Shown here piece by piece: positions 9,341-16,740 of a stretch of DNA of 40,895 nt; the stretch's first letter is position 1, and every line of letters begins with the position of its first letter. The stretch is from Clostridiales bacterium (lineage in GTDB: Bacteria; Bacillota; Clostridia; Lachnospirales; Lachnospiraceae). The stretch lies in contig JAAYNM010000063.1 of NCBI GenBank assembly GCA_012520815.1, positions 1-40,895 on the forward strand, in the 5' to 3' direction. The position numbers were made by a program, and so were the translations under genes. The notes below the pieces were generated by a model. That model was not told the DNA's origin and searched no databases. It worked only from the letters and a program-made list of their open reading frames with translations.

Positions 9341-9354
9341 TAGGTGAGTGCTAA
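9328..9354 (-). promoter_or_regulatory. CIRCE operator (HrcA site)
   Basis: The element reads TTAGCACTG, nine bases, then GAGTGCTAA. It matches the CIRCE consensus TTAGCACTC-N9-GAGTGCTAA with one mismatch in the left arm. It abuts the stop codon of the Mrr-like gene (9355) and sits 59-85 bases upstream of the clpB ATG. Confidence 0.9.
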
Positions 9355-9864
9355 TTATTTTTTAACTGCTTGGTTTCGCATACCCACAAGCATTTGCCTG
9401 TCCCATAACTCTACCACTTCATTATCCTGGGCAAGGATAATTGCCTGTTTTGTAAATGTATTATTTGTAACGACAATAGCGGATTCGCAGTTGTAATGCT
9501 TCATTGCAGCAATTACTTCTTGCACTGCCTTCACGCCTACGGGTCTATTATATCTTTTGCACTGTACGGCAATTCTTTCATCACCTGCAATTGCTATAAT
9601 ATCTGCACCATAATCTCCACTAGTAATCGTTATTTCTTCTATTTTATATCCATTCCCTTCAAGAACCGCTGCCACAAATTCCTCAAACTGACTTCCCTTC
9701 ATGACATCTATTTGTTCTAGAGAATAGTCTACACCCTTAGGGGACATTTTTAATACTCGTAAAAGCCATTTACAAAACAGCAATAGCAGCAGAATAACTA
9801 CTGCTGCTATTACCATGGATGTTGGATTGGATAAGCTTTTAATTCCTTCTATTATCTTTTCCAT
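9355..9864 (-). CDS. Membrane-anchored Mrr-type endonuclease-domain protein
   Basis: This 169-residue protein has one N-terminal membrane helix (about residues 17-38) and a cytoplasmic Mrr-like PD-(D/E)xK nuclease domain. The catalytic signature is visible as E61, GDYGAD with D88, and QCK at residues 101-103. This restriction endonuclease-like domain (Mrr_cat, PF04471) is also found in small membrane proteins that are not known restriction enzymes. No methyltransferase or other restriction gene is near. The start has only a modest RBS (AAAGAGGAT). It lies directly upstream of the clpB control region on the same strand, with its stop codon touching CIRCE. The function remains unproven. Confidence 0.75.
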   Translation of the reverse strand: MEKIIEGIKSLSNPTSMVIAAVVILLLLLFCKWLLRVLKMSPKGVDYSLEQIDVMKGSQFEEFVAAVLEGNGYKIEEITITSGDYGADIIAIAGDERIAVQCKRYNRPVGVKAVQEVIAAMKHYNCESAIVVTNNTFTKQAIILAQDNEVVELWDRQMLVGMRNQAVKK

Positions 9865-9943
9865 ATGATCCTCTTTTTATTTTCAAAGATTTTTATTGCA
9901 CTACATAAATATAATTTCATGTGAGCATCTTATTTTTATGTTG

Positions 9944-10855
9944 TTACTCAACTTCAGTTTTATCTACCTTAGTTTCCAATTTATCCGAAAATCTTTTAAG
10001 TGCCTGAATACCTAATATTACCACTGCTCCAATGATAAAAAATAAAACATTAAATGTATCAAAACTCAGTGGATCCTGCGGATTATCCTTAAGAGAAGTT
10101 GGTCCCATAATAATTGCATAGAACGAACCAATCATCATTCCAATAATAGTATACATAATAGCTGAACGATGTTTCTCAAGTAAAAACTTTAATCCCTTTA
10201 CTGTAGTACAAACTCCAGCAATCATACCAAATCCAAAGATCATAAGTGCTGGAACATATGACATATCAAATTGAAAAAAGCCTGATATAGCTGTCATAAT
10301 AGCCTGATATAAACCAAATACTAACATAATGGTAGAACCTGATATACCTGGTAAAACCATTGCAGAAATAGCACACATAGCACAAAGGAATAAGTAAATA
10401 CCTATACCAATAGTCAAATTACTGGAACCCAGGTCACTAACACCAACTACATTTCCTGAAAGATATGTAATTGCTACTACCAATGCAATTCCAAACACTG
10501 CAAAAATACTATTTTTATATTTTCCTTTAAATGAGTCCTTTTCTTCTGAGATAATAAGTGGAATTGCAAATAATATAAATCCCAAAAATAGTGAACTAAT
10601 GGCATATATATGTTTCTCAAAAACTGCTTTAATAACTATTGATGCCATAGCCAGACCTACAACCCAGCCACTTCCCAACTTAATTAGGAATATAAGCGCA
10701 TTTTTTCTTTTCTCTTTATCTTTAGAAACTATGTTGTTTAATGACTCTATAAAGTCATCATAAAGGCCCATTAGAAACGCAATCGTTCCTCCTGAAACTC
10801 CTGGAACGCTGTCCGCTAAGGCCATTAAAAAGCCTCCTAAAATTTTCATTATCAT
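9944..10855 (-). CDS. popT: DUF368 undecaprenyl-phosphate translocase (PopT)
   Basis: This is a polytopic membrane protein of 303 residues with the DUF368 N-terminal signature (GGFLMALADSVPGVSGGTIA). DUF368 proteins have been identified as PopT, which recycles the lipid carrier undecaprenyl phosphate across the membrane for cell-wall synthesis. About eight to nine hydrophobic segments are visible, with the second family motif VLPGISGSTIML near residue 165. The start is ambiguous. ATG 10855 or 10849 follows an AAGGAG in the end of hisC and retains the conserved GGFLM segment. A stronger AGGAGG precedes an internal ATG at 10825. It is the last gene of a four-gene operon and starts right after the hisC stop. 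Confidence 0.85.
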   Translation of the reverse strand: MIMKILGGFLMALADSVPGVSGGTIAFLMGLYDDFIESLNNIVSKDKEKRKNALIFLIKLGSGWVVGLAMASIVIKAVFEKHIYAISSLFLGFILFAIPLIISEEKDSFKGKYKNSIFAVFGIALVVAITYLSGNVVGVSDLGSSNLTIGIGIYLFLCAMCAISAMVLPGISGSTIMLVFGLYQAIMTAISGFFQFDMSYVPALMIFGFGMIAGVCTTVKGLKFLLEKHRSAIMYTIIGMMIGSFYAIIMGPTSLKDNPQDPLSFDTFNVLFFIIGAVVILGIQALKRFSDKLETKVDKTEVE

Positions 10856-10856
10856 A

Positions 10857-11924
10857 TTACTTTGTTTTCTCCTTCATGAATTCTTTGACATATTTAAAGA
10901 ATATCTCCATCTCACTATCTGTGCCTATAGAAATACGCACATAATCCCTAATCAGTGGTGCATTCCAATGTCTTACATAAACATTCTTTGTTCTCAAAAA
11001 CTCAAACAGCTCTATTATATCAATATTCTTATGTGTTGCAAACAGGAAATTTGACTTTGAGTCTGGAAATTCAAATCCCATGTCCCCCAAAACCTTCTTG
11101 GTATTTTCTCTTGTTTGTATAATCTTATTGCAGGTTTTTTCAAAGTATTCCCTATCTTTTACAGCCTCTGCTCCTGCTATTATAGATGGATAATTAAGCG
11201 TATATGAATTGATAGAATACTTTATATCATTAAGCGCTTTAATTAAATCTCTATTTCCAACAGCAAATCCTATTCTCATACCGGCCATGGAACGTGACTT
11301 TGAAAAAGTCTGAACCACAAGCAGATTTTCATATTTGTTCACAAGACTCAGGGCACTTTCACCACCAAAATCAATATATGCTTCATCCACAATCACAACA
11401 GATTCTTGATTGTGTTTTATAATGTCCTCTATGGTATCTAAGTCCTCCAAAAGTGACGTTGGTGCATTGGGATTAGGAAAAATTATTCCACCATTTGGAA
11501 CGTAATAATCTTCCTTATTCATAGCAAAATTCTTATCTAACTTTGGAGTTTCATATTTTATTTTATAAAGTTCGGCCCATACAGGATAAAATGAATATGT
11601 AATATCAGGAAATAAAATAGGTTTATCTGAATTAAAAAATGTCAAGAATGCATTCGCTAAAACATCATCAGACCCTACTCCTACAAATACCATATCTTCA
11701 TCTACATTGTAGAATTTCGCCAATTCTTTAATGAGTAACTTAGCCTCTGGATCTGGGTATAATCTAAACTTTGATGTATCTAAATCATCAAGTACCCTCT
11801 TCACTCCAGGTGCTGGTGGATATGGACACTCGTTTGTATTTAATTTTACCATATCTGGTTTATTTGGCTGTTCTCCTGCCACATATGGAACTACTTTTCT
11901 GATTTTGTCTTCCCAAGCTTTCAC
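10857..11924 (-). CDS. hisC: Histidinol-phosphate aminotransferase (HisC-like)
   Basis: This is a class II fold-type I PLP enzyme of 355 residues. HisC converts imidazole-acetol phosphate and glutamate to histidinol phosphate; some homologues act on aromatic amino acids. Visible features are the N-terminal LNTNECPYPPAPGV substrate segment, the NPNAPTS loop, the DEAYIDFG aspartate that contacts PLP, the Schiff-base lysine in TFSKSRSMAGMRIGF, and the C-terminal arginine in DYVRISIG. It starts with GTG after a strong AAGGAGGT. No other his gene is near, so its true physiological substrate is uncertain. It is sandwiched between another aminotransferase and PopT. Confidence 0.88.
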   Translation of the reverse strand: MKAWEDKIRKVVPYVAGEQPNKPDMVKLNTNECPYPPAPGVKRVLDDLDTSKFRLYPDPEAKLLIKELAKFYNVDEDMVFVGVGSDDVLANAFLTFFNSDKPILFPDITYSFYPVWAELYKIKYETPKLDKNFAMNKEDYYVPNGGIIFPNPNAPTSLLEDLDTIEDIIKHNQESVVIVDEAYIDFGGESALSLVNKYENLLVVQTFSKSRSMAGMRIGFAVGNRDLIKALNDIKYSINSYTLNYPSIIAGAEAVKDREYFEKTCNKIIQTRENTKKVLGDMGFEFPDSKSNFLFATHKNIDIIELFEFLRTKNVYVRHWNAPLIRDYVRISIGTDSEMEIFFKYVKEFMKEKTK

Positions 11925-11939
11925 ACTGGTACCTCCTTG

Positions 11940-13127
11940 TTATTTGTTAATTTCATCTGCCAACTTTTTGAAGGCTGTCAATGAATTAACAATAGTCTCG
12001 TAAGAAACACAATATGCGATTCTAACATATCCTGGACATGCAAAAGAACTACCTGGAACTACTAGAATGTTGTATTTTACAGCCATATCACAAAATTCCT
12101 TTTCATTGGCCATAGGTGTTTTCATAAATAAATAGAATGCTCCCTGAGGTCTTATACATTCAAATCCTAAGTCTGTAAGTCCTTCGTACAGTGTTTTTCT
12201 ATTTCTGTCATAATAATCTATATCAGTTTTTTCGTCAACCACCTTTGCAACCACACGCTGCATAAGGGAAGGTGCATTTACAAAACCTAAAATACGGTTC
12301 GCAATGGATGCCGCAGTAAACACATTTGTATAATCTGGAAGTTCTGATGGAATAACTAGATAGCCTATTCTTTCCCCAGGTAATGATAGGGATTTACTGA
12401 ATGAATAACCTACTATAGTATTTGCATAATATTTCGTTAAAAAAGGAACATCTACACCATCATACGCAAGTTCCCTATATGGCTCATCAGCAATCAGGTA
12501 TATTTCCGTACCAAATTCAATCTGCTTTTTATTTAAAATTTCTGCCATCCTAATAATAGTTTCTTCAGTATAAACCACTCCAGTTGGATTGTTTGGATTA
12601 TTCACTATTACTGCTTTTGTCTTCGGAGTAATCTTCATTTCAAATTCATCTAGTTTTGGCTGAAATGAATCTGTATCAGGAGAAACTTCCACTAACACTC
12701 CATCATAATTCCCCACATATGCCCTATACTCTAAAAAATATGGTGCAAATGTAATCACTTCATCACCGGGATTTATTAATGTTTTAAGAGTAACATTTAA
12801 TCCACCAGCTGCACCCACAGTCATTATTATATTATTGCTATTAAAATGGGTACCAAATCTTTTATTTAGTGACTTTGCCATGCACTCTCTTACATCCTCA
12901 TATCCTGCATTGCTCATATAGCCATGAAGAAATGTACTCTTCTCCTCGTCTACTATCTCTCTAATAGCTTCAGTTACGCTTGCTGGAGCTGGAACGTTAG
13001 GATTACCAAGACTGAAATCAAAAACATTTTCCCTTCCATAAATACCTGCTAATCTATTTCCTTCTTCGAACATTGCTCTAATGGCAGAATTGTTATTTAC
13101 AAAACCTTTCATTTTGTCTGCTATCAT
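11940..13127 (-). CDS. Class I/II pyridoxal-phosphate aminotransferase
   Basis: This is an aspartate-aminotransferase-like PLP enzyme of 395 residues. Motifs include NNPNNPTGVVY, the PLP-contacting DEPYRELAY, the Schiff-base lysine in YSFSKSLSLPGERIGY, and the terminal arginine in GYVRIAYC. The family is broad (AspC, AlaT, PatA), and the substrate cannot be read from the sequence. The start at 13127 is chosen because AAGGAAG lies just upstream; a longer frame to 13145 would run through that site. It is 15 bases upstream of hisC and 25 bases downstream of the zinc-ribbon gene, consistent with one transcript. Confidence 0.85.
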   Translation of the reverse strand: MIADKMKGFVNNNSAIRAMFEEGNRLAGIYGRENVFDFSLGNPNVPAPASVTEAIREIVDEEKSTFLHGYMSNAGYEDVRECMAKSLNKRFGTHFNSNNIIMTVGAAGGLNVTLKTLINPGDEVITFAPYFLEYRAYVGNYDGVLVEVSPDTDSFQPKLDEFEMKITPKTKAVIVNNPNNPTGVVYTEETIIRMAEILNKKQIEFGTEIYLIADEPYRELAYDGVDVPFLTKYYANTIVGYSFSKSLSLPGERIGYLVIPSELPDYTNVFTAASIANRILGFVNAPSLMQRVVAKVVDEKTDIDYYDRNRKTLYEGLTDLGFECIRPQGAFYLFMKTPMANEKEFCDMAVKYNILVVPGSSFACPGYVRIAYCVSYETIVNSLTAFKKLADEINK

Positions 13128-13152
13128 TTTTCTTCCTTCTTTCATCCATATG

Positions 13153-13659
13153 CTATCTAATTTTATCTCTATTTATAAAATACATTTCACCTTTCATACT
13201 TTCTCGTTTTGCCAAACTTCCAACAATATTTCTCTTGTTGTCAGATTCTATTTCTTCTTTTATCTGACGTAATGCACACTTGTTACAATAATGACCTTTT
13301 TCAATAGGTGACCTACACACCCGACATTTACGTTGTTTCTTTACTGTCTTAAATCTCTGGTCTTTAATAAACATATCTATAAGTCTTTTAGGAACGCCTG
13401 TCCTTTCGGCAATCTCTATTATATTATAGTTCGTCCCGTATTCATCAACAAAATCTCTAACTACGCCATACTCATTTTGAAATTTCCCATGGCATATCTT
13501 GCATTCATAGTCCCCGAGACCTTTGTACTCAAATTCACCACCACATTGGCAAACTTCTGGCGTTGTAAGTAATGCTTCTACATCAATTAAAACTTCTTCA
13601 ATATCTTTGTCTTTTGTACGCTTAATATCTTTCATTTCACGTTTAGTTTCATCTTCCAT
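13153..13659 (-). CDS. YvyF-like protein: two zinc ribbons flanking an HTH-like core
   Basis: This 168-residue protein has a charged N-terminus and a first zinc knuckle (CQC then CKIC, about residues 33-60). A helix-turn-helix-like segment follows (IIEIAERTGVPKRLIDMFIKD), then a second zinc knuckle (CRVC then CNKC). The same order of parts is known from YvyF/TIGR03826 proteins encoded in flagellar operons, but no flagellar gene is near here. The role is unknown; regulation or an adaptor function is an inference. The start at 13659 has GGGTGG 5 bases upstream. It is first in the operon with the aminotransferase, HisC and PopT. Confidence 0.6.
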   Translation of the reverse strand: MEDETKREMKDIKRTKDKDIEEVLIDVEALLTTPEVCQCGGEFEYKGLGDYECKICHGKFQNEYGVVRDFVDEYGTNYNIIEIAERTGVPKRLIDMFIKDQRFKTVKKQRKCRVCRSPIEKGHYCNKCALRQIKEEIESDNKRNIVGSLAKRESMKGEMYFINRDKIR

Positions 13660-13713
13660 AAAATCCACCCTTTGCATTTTCCTGACTCATCAGTTCGCTC
13701 TTCTATATACAAT

Positions 13714-13980
13714 TTAATTGACTTCTCCTGCAATTAGCTTTCCTATAAACTTCGTATCCTTATACTTGCTCGGTTCGTTAAACATCTCCATATTTTTTTT
13801 ATATATTATCTCTGGTTTTTCCCATACAGCAGTAAATCCTTTTCTTACTTCACTATCTGTAAGGGACAATTTATGGCACTCATCATTTATGTCGCAGAAG
13901 TAAAATAAAGAATGGCATATGTACTTCACTCTGTCATCGAAAATATCTCTTCTGATTTCTATTATTTCACCTATTTTCTC
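13714..13980 (-). pseudogene. C-terminal remnant of a NUDIX hydrolase
   Basis: An open frame of 89 codons resembles the C-terminal half of NUDIX hydrolases (segments IIEIRRDIFDDRVKYICH and KGFTAVWE, then a KYKDTKFIG tail). The N-terminal half with the Nudix box is absent. The frame begins right after an in-frame TAG at 13981-13983, a few bases past the Dabb stop codon. The only possible starts are internal (GTG at 13929). I read it as a gene that lost its front by deletion next to the Dabb gene. The family call rests on pattern recognition only. Confidence 0.5.
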
Positions 13981-13989
13981 CTAAATCTA

Positions 13990-14298
13990 TTAACAGGTGC
14001 TTTCAAAATCCAAACACATTCTCACTTCCATAAAAGGTTTAACAAATATATCCGCTACTTTCATATGCTCAGGATGAGTGGCATATTCCTTTAGCGATTC
14101 TTCATTTTCAAATGCAGAATCCAACATTAAATCTGCACTTGAAGATGCCAGTCCATTAGTCTCTACCTTAATTTCTAAAAGTCCTGGAATCTTTCCTGCA
14201 AGGCTTTCAAGGCCATTTTTCACACCCATTTTAATCTCTGCTTTTTCACTATTGCTTTTTTCTTCTTTAATCTTCCACAAAATAATATGTCTTACCAT
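13990..14298 (-). CDS. Dabb (stress-responsive A/B barrel) protein
   Basis: This 102-residue dimeric alpha-beta barrel protein starts with the typical MVRHIILWK strand and contains the conserved YATHPEHMKVADIFVKP helix region. Dabb domains occur in stress-induced proteins and some ligand-binding or lyase-type enzymes; no catalytic role is evident here. The RBS is strong (GGAGGA), and an extended -10 promoter lies upstream at 14328-14336. It is probably transcribed alone or with the decayed NUDIX fragment behind it. Confidence 0.85.
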   Translation of the reverse strand: MVRHIILWKIKEEKSNSEKAEIKMGVKNGLESLAGKIPGLLEIKVETNGLASSSADLMLDSAFENEESLKEYATHPEHMKVADIFVKPFMEVRMCLDFESTC

Positions 14299-14327
14299 TG
14301 CCGTTTCCTCCAGAATAAATTTATAAA

Positions 14328-14336
14328 ATTATACCA
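14328..14336 (-). promoter_or_regulatory. Extended -10 of the Dabb gene
   Basis: TGGTATAAT on the minus strand is a full extended -10. The -35 region is poor. It is 30 bases upstream of the Dabb ATG. The adjoining stretch 14340-14520 is AT-rich with no recognisable gene. Confidence 0.5.
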
Positions 14337-14520
14337 CTAATACGTCCTCTTTACTAGTTTTTAAGTACTTATATGTGAAATAAACTTAAATAATCTTTAT
14401 ATTCTAATAGTACTGACGTGATATTTATATATGTGCTGTATAACTATGTGTTCCATATTGACTAGGTAAATATCATCAAAACCATCATTAAATCAGACCT
14501 TGAGGATATTTCAAGTCGAT

Positions 14521-14638
14521 TTTATAAACCACGAGTGCGTGCACTCTTCCATCTCGATTTCGCTTCGCTTCTTCTCGATGTCGTTTGCACTCTTATGTCA
14601 TCATACAAAAACAGACAATCACAAGCGAGCTTGCCAAA
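14521..14638 (+). repeat. Direct repeat unit 1 (118 bp)
   Basis: This is the first of two tandem copies with a 118-base period. Bases 14521-14634 match 14639-14752 with only two differences. Each unit contains the palindrome GAGTGC-GT-GCACTC, a second GCACTC about 50 bases later, a CATACAAAAA tract and an AAGC-GA-GCTT mini-hairpin. It is richer in CpG-like words than the surrounding DNA. Open frames on both strands across it are not believable genes. Confidence 0.85.
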
Positions 14639-14752
14639 TTTATAAACCACGAGTGCGTGCACTCTTCCATCTCGATTTCGCTTCGCTTCTTCTCGATGTC
14701 GTTTGCACTCTTATGTCAGCATACAAAAAAAGACAATCACAAGCGAGCTTGC
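14639..14752 (+). repeat. Direct repeat unit 2
   Basis: This is the second copy of the 118-bp unit, differing from unit 1 at two bases. Its last third is the left arm of the large hairpin 14717-14773. Confidence 0.85.
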
Positions 14753-14773
14753 ATTGTCTGTTTTTGTATGCTG
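14717..14773 (-). repeat. 21-bp inverted repeat downstream of prfA
   Basis: Bases 14717-14737 pair with 14753-14773 (20 of 21 positions) around a 15-base loop that itself contains AAGC-GA-GCTT. It lies 13 bases after the prfA stop codon and would form a strong RNA hairpin in the prfA transcript. No T-run follows on the minus strand, so intrinsic termination is doubtful; 3'-end protection is possible. Confidence 0.7.
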
Positions 14774-14787
14774 CCGCACTCGTGGTT
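14753..14787 (-). repeat. Inverted partial copy of the repeat at the prfA stop
   Basis: Besides the hairpin arm, this stretch ends in CGCACTCGTGGTT (14775-14787). That is the exact reverse complement of the AACCACGAGTGCG found near the start of both direct units. It overlaps the prfA stop codon (14786-14788) by two bases, so the element edge is fused to the gene end. Confidence 0.7.
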
Positions 14788-15856
14788 ATTCGTTCACGTT
14801 TGCGAGTTTTGCCGCTTGATCTGCTGCTACACAGCCATCAATTAATTCATCTATTTCACCATTTAATACTTGCTCAAGCCTATGTGTTGTAAGTTTGATT
14901 CTATGATCGGTAACACGACCCTGTGGGAAATTGTATGTTCTAATCTTTTCAGATCTATCACCTGTTCCTACCTGACTTCTTCTAAGAGCAGCTTCTTCAT
15001 CCTGCTTCTTTTGGAGTTCAAGTTCATATAATTTAGCACGAAGAACCTTCAGTGCTTTGTCTTTATTCTTTAACTGAGATTTTTCATCCTGACATGAGAT
15101 TACAATTCCAGTAGGTAAATGTGTAAGACGTACAGCTGAGTCGGTTGTATTTACACACTGTCCACCGTTTCCTGATGCACGGAATACGTCAAACTTGCAA
15201 TCATTCATATTGATGTCTACATCTACATCCTCTGCTTCTGGCATAATGGCAACTGTAGCTGTAGATGTATGGATACGTCCACCACTTTCTGTTACTGGTA
15301 TTCTCTGTACGCGGTGTGTACCACTTTCATATTTAAGTCTAGAGTATGCACCATGACCATTAATCATAAAAGTAACTTCCTTAAATCCACCGAGACCATT
15401 CTCATTAACAGAAATCATCTCTGTTTTCCAACGCTTTTTTTCTGCATACATACTGTATAATCTATATAATTCAGCTGCAAATAGAGCTGCTTCATCACCA
15501 CCTGCGCCGGCACGAATTTCAACAACAACGTTCTTGTCATCATTTTCGTCCTTTGGTAATAGAAGAATCTTCATTGTATTTTCAAGTTCTTCTATACGAG
15601 ACTTTGCATCATTAAGCTCTTCTTTTGCAAGTTCTCTCATTTCATCATCATTTTCAGTGTCGAGAATCATAAGTGAATCCTCTACATCCTGTTTAGCCTG
15701 CTTATATGCCTTGTATGCTTCTACGATTGGAGCAAGGTCATTTTGTTCTTTCATAAGCTTTTTAAATTTAGGCTGATCATTTACAACGCTTGGATCATTT
15801 AACTCTTTAAGTATCTCTTCTAATCTAACTACGATATCATCTAACTTGTCAAACAT
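14786..15856 (-). CDS. prfA: Peptide chain release factor 1
   Basis: RF1 recognises UAA and UAG in the ribosomal A site and triggers peptidyl-tRNA hydrolysis. The 356-residue protein has the RF1-specific codon-reading motif PVT in [14 protein letters not shown] and the catalytic GGQ in SGNGGQCVN. The GGQ glutamine is the substrate of PrmC, encoded just upstream in the operon. The residue after GGQ is C, where E. coli RF1 has H. The start ATG at 15856 has a GGAGGA Shine-Dalgarno sequence; a TTG one codon earlier is less likely. It is the last gene of the rho-rpmE-DUF1385-prmC-prfA group and ends in a repeat element. Confidence 0.96.
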   Translation of the reverse strand: MFDKLDDIVVRLEEILKELNDPSVVNDQPKFKKLMKEQNDLAPIVEAYKAYKQAKQDVEDSLMILDTENDDEMRELAKEELNDAKSRIEELENTMKILLLPKDENDDKNVVVEIRAGAGGDEAALFAAELYRLYSMYAEKKRWKTEMISVNENGLGGFKEVTFMINGHGAYSRLKYESGTHRVQRIPVTESGGRIHTSTATVAIMPEAEDVDVDINMNDCKFDVFRASGNGGQCVNTTDSAVRLTHLPTGIVISCQDEKSQLKNKDKALKVLRAKLYELELQKKQDEEAALRRSQVGTGDRSEKIRTYNFPQGRVTDHRIKLTTHRLEQVLNGEIDELIDGCVAADQAAKLANVNE

Positions 15857-15881
15857 CAATAATTCCTCCAGGTAATATTCT

Positions 15882-16739
15882 TTATGCCTTATGTCCCTTG
15901 ACTACGCGGTCGAGACCAGACAAATCTTTAATAATTTCTATATTATCAAACCCATTATCTTTCATAATAGATTTAACATCCTTACCTTGGTCAAACCCTA
16001 TCTCATACAGTAAGAATCCTCCATCATTTAGATGTTTCTTAGATTCTTTTGTGATTTTTCTGTAGAACTCTAATCCATCACTTGTTCCATCAAGAGCCAT
16101 CATAGGTTCAAAATCCTTCACCTCTGGCATTAATTCCCTTATATCTTCAGTCCTAATGTAAGGCGGATTTGAAACTATTATATCAAACATCTCCCCATTA
16201 AGGGAAGTAAATAAATCACTATTTATAAAATTAATCTGTGTGCTATGCTTTTGATTATTTTCTTTTGCCACCTCTAAGGCTGCGTTAGAATAATCAACTG
16301 CTATTGTGTTTTGCAGCTTACATATCTTTGTAAGACTAATAGCAATACACCCTGAACCCGTACACATATCAAGCAGTCTTGGGTTTTCTTTTTCAATTTC
16401 TTCTGTAATGGTCAAAACTGCATTTTCTACTAATATTTCCGTATCCTGGCGTGGAATTAATACATTCTTATTAACTACAAAGTCCATACCCATAAATTCT
16501 TGGATACCAGTGATATGCTGCAATGGAATATTTAAACATCTTAGTTGTAACTTTTCATCAAATTCATCAAGTTTATCCCTGAGTTCTTCTCGAATTTCAT
16601 CATATTTAATCAATAGATATTTACTTTTTGAAATTCCAAATATATGCTCAAACAGCAAAAATGCATCTATTTTGCTATCGTTGATATTAGCTTCTTTAAG
16701 CTTTTGCTCTCCTAGCGTGACTAATTCGCCATATGTCAT
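15882..16739 (-). CDS. prmC: Release factor glutamine methyltransferase
   Basis: PrmC is an S-adenosylmethionine-dependent enzyme that methylates the GGQ glutamine of RF1 and RF2. At 285 residues it has the usual length. The N-terminal helical domain is followed by the SAM-binding [15 protein letters not shown] and the catalytic NPPY motif in [13 protein letters not shown]. The start overlaps the stop of the DUF1385 gene within GAATAATATG, and its SD (GAGGAA) lies in that gene, indicating translational coupling. prfA follows after 25 bases. Confidence 0.95.
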   Translation of the reverse strand: MTYGELVTLGEQKLKEANINDSKIDAFLLFEHIFGISKSKYLLIKYDEIREELRDKLDEFDEKLQLRCLNIPLQHITGIQEFMGMDFVVNKNVLIPRQDTEILVENAVLTITEEIEKENPRLLDMCTGSGCIAISLTKICKLQNTIAVDYSNAALEVAKENNQKHSTQINFINSDLFTSLNGEMFDIIVSNPPYIRTEDIRELMPEVKDFEPMMALDGTSDGLEFYRKITKESKKHLNDGGFLLYEIGFDQGKDVKSIMKDNGFDNIEIIKDLSGLDRVVKGHKA

Positions 16740-16740
16740 A

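Noticed and set aside
13685..13705. CTGATGA-like word on the minus strand near the zinc-ribbon gene, reminiscent of a hammerhead ribozyme core
   Set aside because: The matching GAAAC core element, cleavage triplet and three helices are not present in the right order.
14521..14752. Two-copy direct repeat considered as a CRISPR array
   Set aside because: The repeat unit is 118 bases long with no spacers, only two copies exist, and there are no cas genes.
14500..14892. Plus-strand open frames across the repeat element (also 14585-14845), with repeated protein text
   Set aside because: They are translations of the 118-bp repeat and the antisense of prfA, with no RBS. The repeat explains the similarity between the frames.
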